Below, one piece after another: positions 26,963-35,500 of a stretch of DNA of 64,000 nt. This DNA is from JAGPUQ01 sp963708735 (GTDB taxonomy: Bacteria; Pseudomonadota; Gammaproteobacteria; Pseudomonadales; Porticoccaceae). The stretch lies in contig CAVPTW010000005.1 in NCBI GenBank assembly GCA_963708735.1, positions 124,001 to 188,000 of the forward strand, in the 5' to 3' direction. The number at the start of each line of letters is the position of its first letter. Within the stretch, counting starts at the first letter, position 1. The notes under the pieces are model-generated. The model saw only the letters and a program-made list of their open reading frames with translations, had not been told where the DNA came from and did not search any database. Both the position numbers and the translations under genes were made by a program.

Positions 26963-28219
26963 ATGTCACCGCTCCGCCTGCGCGGCATTTGCAACCGCCG
27001 CTTCCTCATCTGCCTGTTCACCGGCTTCGCCTCCGGTCTGCCGCTCTATGTGCTGATCTCGCTGGTGCCGGCCTGGCTGCGCCGCGAAGGCGTGGACCTG
27101 CGCGACATCGGCCTGTTCGCGCTCATCGGTCTGCCCTACGCGTGGAAGTTCGCGTGGGCACCGTTGCTCGAACGCTTCCCGCTGCCGCTGCTCGGCCGCC
27201 GCCGCGGCTGGATGCTGGCGAGCCAGATCGGCACGCTCCTCGCCATCGCCGCGCTGCCCCGCCTGGACCCCCACGCGCAACTGAGCGCGATCGCCGCGCT
27301 GTGCGCGCTGATCGCCTTCCTGAGCGCAACCCAGGACATCGTCATCGACGCCTATCGGCGTGAGCTCCTGCCGGATGCCGAACTCGGCCTGGGCAACGCC
27401 CTGCATGTCAATCTCTACCGGCTGTCCGGGCTGATCCCCGGCTCGTTGGCGCTGATTCTCGCCGACCGGATGCCCTGGGGTCCGGTGTTCGCCATCACCG
27501 CCGCCTTCATGTTCGTTGCGATCGGTCTCACGCTCAGCATCGCCGAGCCGACCCACGCCGCCCCGCCGCCGGCAACCCTGCGCGCATCCGTGGTGGAGCC
27601 TTTTCGCGAGTTTTTCGGCCGCGATGGCACCCGCAGCGCATTGGCGATGCTCGCCTTTCTGGTGCTTTACAAGCTGGGCGACAACCTGGCGACGGCGCTC
27701 GCCACTCCGTTCTACCTCGACCTGGGTTTCACCCTGACGCAAATCGGGATCGTGGCCAAACACGCCGCCCTCTGGCCCATGATCGTCGGCAGTCTGGCCG
27801 GGGGCCTGTTGATGCTCCGCATCGGCATCAACCGCGCACTGTGGCTGTTTGGCGCCATCCAGATTGTTTCGATTCTCGGCTTTGCGGTGCTGGCGCGGGT
27901 CGGCCATGAACTCTGGCTGCTGGCGGTCGCCATCGGCTTCGAATACCTCGGCGTGGGTCTGGGCGCCGCGGCGCTGATCGCCTTCATGGCGCGGGCCACC
28001 AGCCGCGCGCACACCGCCACTCAGCTCGCCCTGTTCACCGCCCTCGCCGCCCTGCCGCGCACGGCGATCAACGCCGGCGCCGGCTTCGTCGTCGAAGCCG
28101 TCGGTTGGGAAAACTTCTTTTATCTCTGCGCGCTGCTGTCCGTGCCCGGCATGCTGTTGTTGCCCAGGGTCGCGCCCTGGCACTCGCGCGACTACCCACA
28201 ACCCGAGACCGACCGATGA
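26963..28219 (+). CDS. ampG: AmpG-like muropeptide permease (MFS)
   Basis: A 418-residue major facilitator protein with about 12 membrane segments. The N-terminal FLICLFTGFASGLPLYVLIS, GLPYAWKFAWAPLLERF and SATQDIVIDAYRRELL segments are those of AmpG, which imports GlcNAc-anhydroMurNAc peptides for wall recycling. It is shorter than E. coli AmpG (491 residues), having fewer C-terminal helices. ampE and ampD lie two genes downstream on the opposite strand, so transport and the cytoplasmic amidase are clustered. Its stop overlaps the next start (ATGA). Confidence 0.88.
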   Translation: MSPLRLRGICNRRFLICLFTGFASGLPLYVLISLVPAWLRREGVDLRDIGLFALIGLPYAWKFAWAPLLERFPLPLLGRRRGWMLASQIGTLLAIAALPRLDPHAQLSAIAALCALIAFLSATQDIVIDAYRRELLPDAELGLGNALHVNLYRLSGLIPGSLALILADRMPWGPVFAITAAFMFVAIGLTLSIAEPTHAAPPPATLRASVVEPFREFFGRDGTRSALAMLAFLVLYKLGDNLATALATPFYLDLGFTLTQIGIVAKHAALWPMIVGSLAGGLLMLRIGINRALWLFGAIQIVSILGFAVLARVGHELWLLAVAIGFEYLGVGLGAAALIAFMARATSRAHTATQLALFTALAALPRTAINAGAGFVVEAVGWENFFYLCALLSVPGMLLLPRVAPWHSRDYPQPETDR

Positions 28220-28752
28220 CACGCCTCTACACCCGCAGCGGCGACCGCGGCGAAACCGGCCTCGCCGACGGCAGCCGGCGGCGCAAGGACGACGCGCGCA
28301 TCCAGGCACTGGGCAGCATCGACGAGTGCAACGCCCAACTGGGTTTGCTGCTCGCGCAATTCGCACCGGACGACCCCCTGCGGTCCCTGCTGGCGCCGGT
28401 GCAACACCGGTTGTTCGACCTCGGGGCAACCCTCGCCGGGGCGCCCGCGACTCTGGAGGTTTCGGATATCGATGCGCTGGAACAGGCTATCGATGACCTG
28501 TGCGCCGCGCTACCGACCCTGCGCCAGTTCGTGCTCCCGGGCGGCAGCACGCCCGCCGCGCTGGCCCACGTGGTGCGCGCCGTGTGCCGGCGCGCCGAGC
28601 GGGATCTGGTCGCCGCGGCGGCCAGCGAGTCGCTGCCGCCGGAGCCTGGCCGTTACCTCAACCGGCTCTCGGACCTGCTGTTTGCCGTTGCCCGCACCCT
28701 GGCGGCGCGCGCCGGCGGCGATGTGGTGTGGGAACCCCGCAACGGGCGCTGA
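28216..28752 (+). CDS. Cob(I)alamin adenosyltransferase, PduO type
   Basis: A 178-residue protein. The N-terminal TRSGDRGETGL loop is the PduO ATP site, and the VLPGG segment followed by CRRAERDLV near residue 120 forms the rest of the active site. The enzyme transfers the adenosyl group of ATP to cob(I)alamin to make coenzyme B12. The ATG at 28216 overlaps the ampG stop; a start at 28105 would read through the ampG end. No other cobalamin gene lies nearby. Confidence 0.93.
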   Translation: MTRLYTRSGDRGETGLADGSRRRKDDARIQALGSIDECNAQLGLLLAQFAPDDPLRSLLAPVQHRLFDLGATLAGAPATLEVSDIDALEQAIDDLCAALPTLRQFVLPGGSTPAALAHVVRAVCRRAERDLVAAAASESLPPEPGRYLNRLSDLLFAVARTLAARAGGDVVWEPRNGR

Positions 28753-28770
28753 CCCGAGCTGCCGCGCTGC

Positions 28771-29571
28771 TCAGAAAGTAACCATCAGCACGGCCGTCAC
28801 CACCAGCCAGCCCAGCACCGCACGGCGGAAAACCTCGTCCAGCGCACGCACCTCGGTCGCCAATTCCGCCTCTGGTGTCATGCCTTCCGGCAGCGGGTCG
28901 AGAGCCGCATCCACATAGGCGCCCGCGACCCGGGCCGCGTCGGTGCGCGCCAGCAGCGATTCCGCCCAGACACCCATCCCGCGCCCCGGATGTCCGCTTG
29001 CCACTACCACGAATCCAAAGGCGCGCAACGCCGGCCATTCGATCCACGCCAGGAGCCGCGCGGCACTCTTGCTGGTTGCCGCGACCCGCTCCAGGCAGCG
29101 ATACGCCAGCGCGCCGGGCGCGCCCAGCAGAGCAAACCAGAACAGCACGGCGAACCACTCGCGCAAAAAGCGCAACGCCGGATTTTCCCGGGCAGCGGCG
29201 CGCAGCCCGGCGAGATCCTGAATCTCGCGGGGAGCTGCGTCGGCAAGAACGTCAAGGCGGTGCAGGGCACCCTGAAGATCGCCGCGCTCGCTGTCCTCCG
29301 CCAGATTTGCGAGGGCAGGACGCCAGTCGGTGGCGCCCAGGCAATTCGCCAGCACCACCAGCGCCACGGCGTCCCCGGCCAACCCCCAGAGCCAGGCGCC
29401 ACCCAGCCACAGCAATAACGCCACGCTCACCGCCGGCAGCAATGCCGCCGACAGCCAGCGCAGTGTGCCGGCGGCGTCCATGACCGGGTTCCAGCGCGCG
29501 GGCCAGGCCAGGGGTCCGGGCGGCCGGTGCCGGCGCCACAGCACCACGAGCAGCATGACGATGAGTTTCAC
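28771..29571 (-). CDS. ampE: AmpE-like membrane protein
   Basis: A 266-residue protein related to AmpE/CobD, with membrane segments near residues 40-70, 135-160 and 245-266, and a cytoplasmic middle including AEDSERGDLQGAL. AmpE is linked with AmpD in beta-lactamase regulation and wall recycling; its biochemical role is poorly defined. Its start overlaps the ampD stop by 4 nt, the usual ampD-ampE coupling. No ampC or ampR is present in the window. Confidence 0.85.
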   Translation of the reverse strand: MKLIVMLLVVLWRRHRPPGPLAWPARWNPVMDAAGTLRWLSAALLPAVSVALLLWLGGAWLWGLAGDAVALVVLANCLGATDWRPALANLAEDSERGDLQGALHRLDVLADAAPREIQDLAGLRAAARENPALRFLREWFAVLFWFALLGAPGALAYRCLERVAATSKSAARLLAWIEWPALRAFGFVVVASGHPGRGMGVWAESLLARTDAARVAGAYVDAALDPLPEGMTPEAELATEVRALDEVFRRAVLGWLVVTAVLMVTF

Positions 29572-30146
29572 GAGACGGACTCCTGTGCCAGCAGGCTGTG
29601 CAGACGATTCCAGTCAAAGCCGGGCCCGGGATCGGTTTTGCGGCCCGGCGCGATGTCGCAGTGCCCGACAATGCGCTGGGGCGCGAGCGCCGGATAGCAC
29701 TTCATCAGGGTCGCCGTGGTCGCGGCAAGCACCTGCATCTGGGCCTCCGTGTAACCGGAGGTATCGGTGCCTTCCAACTCGATGCCGATGGCAAAATCAT
29801 TGCAATCGGGGCGCCCGGCAAAGCGTGACCGACCGGCGTGCCAGGCGCGATCACCGAACGCCACGAACTGGGTGATGGCGCCACCGCGGTCGATCAACAG
29901 ATGCGCCGACACCCGCAGTCCCTCCAGCTCCGCAAAGGCCGGGTGCGCCGCGCAGTCGAGCTGATTCAAAAACAATTGCGCCACCGCCTCGCCGCCAAAC
30001 TGGCCGGGCGGCAACGAAATGTTGTGGATCACCAGCAGCGAAATCTCGCCATGGGGCCGCACATCGAAGTTGGGCGATGGCAGGCGGCGCGCGTCCGGGA
30101 GCCAACCCCGGGAAACGATTGCACGATTCATTATGGCAAAGGGCAT
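29568..30146 (-). CDS. ampD: 1,6-anhydro-N-acetylmuramyl-L-alanine amidase AmpD
   Basis: A 192-residue zinc amidase that removes peptide from anhydro-muropeptides brought in by AmpG. The ligands fit the first His in LVIHNISLPP (about residue 40), the His near the C-terminus in GHCDIAPGRKTDPG and the following Asp; the helper Glu is in IGIELEGTD. There is no signal peptide, so it is cytoplasmic as expected for the recycling enzyme rather than an exported paralogue. It forms a coupled pair with ampE. Confidence 0.95.
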   Translation of the reverse strand: MPFAIMNRAIVSRGWLPDARRLPSPNFDVRPHGEISLLVIHNISLPPGQFGGEAVAQLFLNQLDCAAHPAFAELEGLRVSAHLLIDRGGAITQFVAFGDRAWHAGRSRFAGRPDCNDFAIGIELEGTDTSGYTEAQMQVLAATTATLMKCYPALAPQRIVGHCDIAPGRKTDPGPGFDWNRLHSLLAQESVS

Positions 30147-30243
30147 CAGGGCAACGGGATTGGCCGAGATGGGCCCAGACTACGCCAGCGCCCGGGATTT
30201 GGCCACCGCAAGGCCTTTGCCGCACATCGGCAGCGGTCGCCGC

Positions 30244-32313
30244 TCAATCGGACCCGGCCGCAACCCGGCATGACGCCCGCGCGAGCGCCCGGTCAAACAA
30301 CGGCGCGTGATCGAGCGCGAGCGCGCTGCCCTCGCGCAACGCCAGCGCCAATTGCAAACGCGGCAGCTGCCGGAACTCTGTGCCATCCGGGTCGCCGAAC
30401 ACATGGGTATCGGCGGGCTGGACCACGCCCAGCAGCTGCGCCCTGCGCCCGTCGCCTGCGGCCTCGCGAAACTCGACCCAGCCCCCCGGACGCAGCGCAT
30501 CGACACGGCCCAGGTCGAACTCGTCGAGGTCTGCGGAAAACTCGTGCGCGACCCGCGCCGGATCACCCGGCAACGCCAGCTCAAGACGGTTCGCCGTAAC
30601 CAGAAGCCGCGGATCATCGAACTCCCGAGCCTCCCCAGGGGTCAGCACCAGGCTGGGCGGCACCGGGCCGGGCGGCATCGGACCGGGTATGGCATCCGCG
30701 CACAGGCACAGACGCAAACCGTCCAGCAGGCGGCGCGCGTCGCAACGGTCCAACGCAATGGCGTCCAGATGGGCGGCCAGGGCTTCCAGCAGCCGCGCAA
30801 CCAGCTCCTGATCGGGCTCGACGTCGCCCATCAGGCCGACCAACTGATCCAGCAGATGAACGGCGCCGCGCCATTGCGACGACTGCTCGCCATGCTCCAG
30901 CCAGGCGTCGAAGAGCACGCGACACCAGCCGCGCTCGAGCATGTCGATCAGCGCCAGCGGATAGCCGCGCCCGGTCACGCGCTCGTCCAGAATCCGCGCC
31001 ACCCGTGCGTGCGCGGCATCGGTCCGCGCCCGGCTGGAAGCGGCCCGCAAGGCGGGCGCGGCGCGGCGTTCGCACTGCTCCCGTTCCCGCTCCACCAACG
31101 AAACAAATTCAATCAACAGTGCCGCCAACCGCTCCGGATCGGCGCGCAGTTCCGTGAGTCGGTCAATGGCTTCGCCGGCGCGCCGGAACAATTCCTGGTC
31201 GGCATAATTCTCCATGTGCAGGAAATCGGTTGCCGCAACAATGATCTCCTGGAGCAGCCGCCGCGCCGGGTGCAGCGGTTTGGTCAGGAAGGTCGGATCG
31301 GCGCTCACGAGGGCCACCACCGGGATGTCCGCCGCCGCCAGAAGCTCGCCCAGCGCCGCTGGCATCCAGGTTTCGTTGGCCATCTCGTCGAACAGCGCAT
31401 CCACCCACCGCACGCGCTGCAGGCCCTCGGGATCCAGGTCCGCAAGGCTGCGCCCCCTCCGCGCCAGCGCGCCCTCGAGGCGTGTCCTGATGCTCCGGCG
31501 TCTGCCGCCCGGGACCGGCGCCAGTCGACGCAAACCATCCAGCAGCGCGCGGCATTCCGCGTCCCGGGCGGCCCCGTCGGGGTCGGGACGCGCGCCTTCG
31601 CCAGAGGCTGCGTCGGACGACCCAAGCGCGTTCGCGGCACCGGCCGGCATCGCGGCCGCATCGGCGCACCCGGCAACAAACGCCGGGGCCAAGGGATCCC
31701 GGCACGGCGCCACGCCCAGCTGTTCAAGCAGCTCATCCGCCTGGGCAATCACCCCCGGCAAGATCCGTGACTGGGCCGCGTGACAGGCGCGCAGAATCGC
31801 CAGCCGTGCCTGCGGCGCCAGCCCCAGAGGGTCCATTTCCCGCGCCAGTCGGGTGAGCATGAAGTGCGGTGCCAGGGGAAACTCGTGCGGCGCCAGGATT
31901 GCTCCACACAGCGCTTCCACGCGCCCGAGCAGGCGCCCGAGCACGGCGTCCATGGGCGCCATCGCCTCGGCCACCATGGCGTCGATTGCGATGAGTTCGT
32001 CCAGTTCTTCATCCGAGGCCAGACCCGATGAGTCGCCGGGGACGACCGCCGGCGGCGCGGACGGGCGCTCACCCAGCGCCGTGAAGGCGTTGTCGACACG
32101 GGCCAGAAGCGCATCGGCCAAGCTGCGGCGGGCACCGTGCCACAAGCGCATCGCATCCAGATAGCGCGTTTGCGTGGCGGCATCCGGGGCCGCTTTGGTC
32201 AACTCGAACAAACTGTCGTTGGCGCTCCCCACGCAGGCGGCCATACCGTTGGACACGAACTGCCGGGCGCGCTCCCGAAGCATGCGCAATGCCGCCTCAC
32301 AACTCACCGTCAT
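30244..32313 (-). CDS. DUF1631 family protein
   Basis: This 689-residue protein belongs to the uncharacterised DUF1631 family, which in Pseudomonas also lies between ampD and nadC. It is rich in Ala, Arg and Leu, helical, has no signal peptide or membrane segment, and contains the conserved middle block with WVDALFDEMANETWMP and LHPARRLLQEIIVAATDF. The C-terminal 110 residues look like a PilZ-related beta domain (RVDALRPGGWVEF), but this is only an impression. The ATG at 32313 is preferred; the open frame runs to 32673 without family similarity. The function is unknown. Confidence 0.85.
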   Translation of the reverse strand: MTVSCEAALRMLRERARQFVSNGMAACVGSANDSLFELTKAAPDAATQTRYLDAMRLWHGARRSLADALLARVDNAFTALGERPSAPPAVVPGDSSGLASDEELDELIAIDAMVAEAMAPMDAVLGRLLGRVEALCGAILAPHEFPLAPHFMLTRLAREMDPLGLAPQARLAILRACHAAQSRILPGVIAQADELLEQLGVAPCRDPLAPAFVAGCADAAAMPAGAANALGSSDAASGEGARPDPDGAARDAECRALLDGLRRLAPVPGGRRRSIRTRLEGALARRGRSLADLDPEGLQRVRWVDALFDEMANETWMPAALGELLAAADIPVVALVSADPTFLTKPLHPARRLLQEIIVAATDFLHMENYADQELFRRAGEAIDRLTELRADPERLAALLIEFVSLVEREREQCERRAAPALRAASSRARTDAAHARVARILDERVTGRGYPLALIDMLERGWCRVLFDAWLEHGEQSSQWRGAVHLLDQLVGLMGDVEPDQELVARLLEALAAHLDAIALDRCDARRLLDGLRLCLCADAIPGPMPPGPVPPSLVLTPGEAREFDDPRLLVTANRLELALPGDPARVAHEFSADLDEFDLGRVDALRPGGWVEFREAAGDGRRAQLLGVVQPADTHVFGDPDGTEFRQLPRLQLALALREGSALALDHAPLFDRALARASCRVAAGSD

Positions 32314-32730
32314 CCCGACACGTCCGTCGGGTAGCGGGTCTTGATTTGGTCGGGAACCAGCCGGTAAGGCACGCGCAAACCATTTAATAATCAAAATGTT
32401 GCAGCGATCTTTGAATATTCCCACCGAGCCTGTCAAGGCGGCTGCGCAGCGTGCTTGACCGCCATGCCGCCGGGTGCGGTGGTAAGCGCCGGTGGTTGCG
32501 ACACCGAGCCACGCCGTCGCTGCCGTCCCTGCGCGCCGCCACTGCAACCGGGAATCCCGGTCAACCGGGGATCGCGTGCCGGTCGAAACCCGTTGCCATG
32601 GGTACGGCGGCATGGGTACGGCGGCACGGCGGGCGCGGCGCGAGGATCGGTTTTGTTGCGTCGCCGTCGGCACGCTGATCCCCGCCGCGGGCGACCCCTA
32701 TAATGATCGCCCCACCCCTGAGCTCGCGCC
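32314..32730. other. Divergent promoter region between the DUF1631 gene and nadC
   Basis: This 417-base region has an AT-rich patch at 32383-32420, suited to the leftward promoter, and a 14-bp direct duplication of ATGGGTACGGCGGC near 32598-32626. The nadC promoter candidate is at its right end. No gene is evident. Confidence 0.6.
32676..32704 (+). promoter_or_regulatory. Candidate sigma-70 promoter of nadC
   Basis: A perfect TATAAT (32699-32704) stands 17 nt after TGATCC (32676-32681), a weak -35. It would start transcription about 20 nt before the GTG start, giving a very short leader. Confidence 0.55.
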
Positions 32731-33579
32731 GTGATCCTCGACCCCGAACTACGCGCCGATATCGAACGCCTGGTCACGCAGGTGCTGGCGGAAGATGTCG
32801 GCAGCGGCGACATCACCGCACAACTGATTCCCGCCGGGACCGCCGCCCGCGCGCGCATCCTCACCCGTGAAAACGCCGTGCTGTGCGGCATTCCCTGGGC
32901 GGACGCCGTGTTCGCCCGGCTCGACCCCGCCATCGCCATCCGCTGGCTGGCCGCCGAGGGCGATGCCGTGCGCGCCGACCAGACCCTGTGCGAACTCGAA
33001 GGCGACGCCCGCGCCCTGCTCACCGGCGAGCGCAGCGCGCTCAATTTTCTCCAGACCCTCTCCGGCACCGCCACGGCGGCGCGCCGCTACCGCGACCTGG
33101 CCGCCGGTACCGGCGTCACCGTGCTCGACACGCGCAAGACCATCCCGGGGCTGCGGCTGGCGCAGAAATACGCGGTCCGCGTGGGCGGCTGCAGCAACCA
33201 CCGGATCGGGCTCCACGATGCCTTTCTGATCAAGGAAAACCACATCGCCGCTTGCGGCGGGATCGGCGCCGCAGTCGCCGCCGCGCGCAAGGTGGCACCG
33301 GACAAGCCCGTGGAAGTGGAAGTGGAAAACCTCGACGAGTGCCGGCAAGCGCTGGCGGCGGGCGTCGAACGTATCATGCTCGACAACTTCACGGTTGCGG
33401 ACATCGCCACCGCGGTCGCCTTGCGCGGGGCGGGCGCCACCCAATACGAGGTATCGGGGAATATCGACGAACCGTCGCTGGGTCGTTACGCCGCGACGGG
33501 CGTGGACTTTGTTTCGACCGGCGCCCTGACCAAGCATCTGAAAGCGGTGGATTTGTCGTTTCGGCTCATTCGGAAATAG
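32731..33579 (+). CDS. nadC: Nicotinate-nucleotide pyrophosphorylase (carboxylating)
   Basis: A 282-residue quinolinate phosphoribosyltransferase that makes nicotinate mononucleotide in de novo NAD synthesis. The EDVGSGDITAQLIP start, LNFLQTLSGTAT (about residue 95), DTRKTIPGLRLAQKYAV (about residue 132), HRIGLHDAFLIKENHI and EVEVENLDE segments carry the active-site Arg, Lys, His and acidic residues. The start is GTG. nadA and nadB are not in the window. Confidence 0.97.
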   Translation: MILDPELRADIERLVTQVLAEDVGSGDITAQLIPAGTAARARILTRENAVLCGIPWADAVFARLDPAIAIRWLAAEGDAVRADQTLCELEGDARALLTGERSALNFLQTLSGTATAARRYRDLAAGTGVTVLDTRKTIPGLRLAQKYAVRVGGCSNHRIGLHDAFLIKENHIAACGGIGAAVAAARKVAPDKPVEVEVENLDECRQALAAGVERIMLDNFTVADIATAVALRGAGATQYEVSGNIDEPSLGRYAATGVDFVSTGALTKHLKAVDLSFRLIRK

Positions 33580-33589
33580 GCTTCACTTC

Positions 33590-33701
33590 GGCTCATCCCG
33601 AGCCAGTCGAAGGACGAGCGGAGCGCGCGGCGCCGGCCGCCATCAGGACGTATCGGCCCCTCGACGACTCGCTGCACTCGCGCTCAGGACGAACGGTAAT
33701 T
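33590..33701. repeat. REP-like dispersed repeat remnant
   Basis: The left part GGCTCATCCCGAGCCAGTCG followed by AAGGACGAGC, and the right part GCGCTCAGGACGAACGG, are degenerate halves of an inverted repeat widely dispersed in proteobacterial genomes (TGAGC-CTGTCGAAGG type). The element fills most of the convergent gap between nadC and the ligase gene and may act as a terminator. Confidence 0.6.
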
Positions 33702-33724
33702 TAGCGATGTGAATCGCCGCACCG

Positions 33725-35416
33725 CTACGGCCCCACCTTATCCGGGATCCCGACACCCAATTGCCGGGCCAGCTCCGATCGTGCGATCGTATCGCGCAGA
33801 TCCAGCGGCGCGTGCGTCAGACCCTCGGCATAGAGCGCCCGGGCCCGGGCCGGATCCCCGTTCGCCAGATGGGCGTTCGCCTCCCAAAGATAGTACTGCC
33901 AGCCGTCCCTGGCCTGGCGCTGAAGCCAGCCGAGCCAGTGGGTCATTACTTCCGGCGAGCGCTCCTGCCAGTAGGCAGTCCAGGCCGGCACATCGGTCGC
34001 GTAGATCGGCAACGCGCGCAGCAGTACCATGCGCGGCGCGTAATAGTCCCATACCCGGCCGCGATAGCCTTCGATCACCGCCCGGATATTGGCCAGACCC
34101 AGCACCGCAACCAGACCGGTCATGGCCAGCAACCCCAGCGCCGTTGCGCGGCGCCGCAGCAACGGCTCGGCGCCAGCTTCGCCGCGACCGTCCCGGTGCA
34201 ATGTGCATCCATATACCAGTCCCAGCGCCACTGGGCCAAGTGCCATGGTGGGATAGTGGTACAGCGAGCCGTCGATCAAGCCATACGCCAAGATGGCGAC
34301 CAGCACGCCGAACACCACCAGAGGCGCCACCGGGAGCGCAGCCGCGCGCCCGCGCCAGAAAAACCCAACCAGCCACAGGCACAGTCCGAGCACCGTCAGC
34401 AGCAAGAGTCCACCCCCGGGCAGGCCCCAGTCCAGCAACGCCTGCAACACGAAACTGTGGGGTTGGGTGGGCATCGCCGGCTTGTCGGCCAGAAAGCCAT
34501 AGTTGTCCGGGCCTACGCCCAGCCAGGGCGAATCCAGCAAACGCGGCAACACGCTCAGCCACAGCGCCACCCGACCGCTGCTCAGATCGTCGATATCGCC
34601 CGGAGCGCGGCCGTGGAACAGCGACAGACCCATCGCGGGGTTATCCACCTGAAAAACTGCCGCCAGCCCATAGGCACCTACCAGAATAAAGGGCAGCGCG
34701 ATCAGCAACCGGCGCTTCTCCGGCGTCGCCGGTGCCAGACACAGCACCAAGGGCATGGCGACCAGAATCGCCAGCACGGAACCACGCCCGCCGGCCCAGA
34801 ACAGCGCCGCCAGCACCAGGGTGAGCAGCGCAAAGCCCGCTCCCTGGCGCAGGCCACTGCCCGGCGCCAGGCACGGGTAGAGCGCTGCCGCCGTGCCCGC
34901 GGCCAGGTAATAACCCAGATGGCGGATATGAATGAAGGGAACGGCGCCCCAGATCCAGTCATAGCTGCGCGGATCATCGAGGACACACCAACGCCAGGCG
35001 ATGGCCGCGATCGCCACTACGACACCCGCCAGCAGTGTCCACAGAAAGACCTCGGCGGTGCGCGCGCGGTCGTAGAACGCAATCACCAGCACAGCGGCCA
35101 GCGCGGCATAGACCGTCCACTCCAGTTGGCGCAGTAGCGCGGGCGCCTGATGGGCACTGGCCGTTACGCTGAAGGCGCCCAGCAAAAGCCAGAGCCCGCC
35201 CGCCCAGACCACCACCCTGGGCACCGCCACCCGCGGGTCGCGGCGCGCACCCAGCGCCCAGGCGAGCAACGGCAGCGGCAACAGGACACCCAGCAGCCGC
35301 AGCACCAGTGTGTTCGGGCCAGGCACAAACAGAAATTGCAAAAAAAGAATCGCGTTGAGCAGCACAAACAAGGCCGCCAGCGGGCGTTCCAGCCCGCGTC
35401 CCGCCTCAGTCATCAC
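33725..35416 (-). CDS. O-antigen ligase-like membrane protein, candidate pilin glycosyl ligase
   Basis: A 563-residue polytopic protein with about 11-12 membrane segments and a large periplasmic loop carrying the Wzy_C/O-antigen ligase pattern (SSGRVALWLSVLPRLLDSPW, then GPDNYGF and QPHSFVLQALLDWGLPG, about residues 280-340). The last 120 residues are soluble with a TPR-like segment (ANGDPARARALYAEGL). Such proteins move lipid-linked glycans onto lipid A or proteins, and pilin O-glycosylation ligases (PilO/TfpO, PglL) have this fold and often lie beside pilA. Here pilA is two genes upstream on the same strand, which favours, but does not prove, a pilin target. Confidence 0.82.
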   Translation of the reverse strand: MMTEAGRGLERPLAALFVLLNAILFLQFLFVPGPNTLVLRLLGVLLPLPLLAWALGARRDPRVAVPRVVVWAGGLWLLLGAFSVTASAHQAPALLRQLEWTVYAALAAVLVIAFYDRARTAEVFLWTLLAGVVVAIAAIAWRWCVLDDPRSYDWIWGAVPFIHIRHLGYYLAAGTAAALYPCLAPGSGLRQGAGFALLTLVLAALFWAGGRGSVLAILVAMPLVLCLAPATPEKRRLLIALPFILVGAYGLAAVFQVDNPAMGLSLFHGRAPGDIDDLSSGRVALWLSVLPRLLDSPWLGVGPDNYGFLADKPAMPTQPHSFVLQALLDWGLPGGGLLLLTVLGLCLWLVGFFWRGRAAALPVAPLVVFGVLVAILAYGLIDGSLYHYPTMALGPVALGLVYGCTLHRDGRGEAGAEPLLRRRATALGLLAMTGLVAVLGLANIRAVIEGYRGRVWDYYAPRMVLLRALPIYATDVPAWTAYWQERSPEVMTHWLGWLQRQARDGWQYYLWEANAHLANGDPARARALYAEGLTHAPLDLRDTIARSELARQLGVGIPDKVGP

Positions 35417-35500
35417 AGCATCCTCTGTCGGGGCCTGATCATTTTCTTGTTGCCGGGTACAACCCGGTTCGTCCGGCGCTACCGGGTCGTACCCGCCGCA

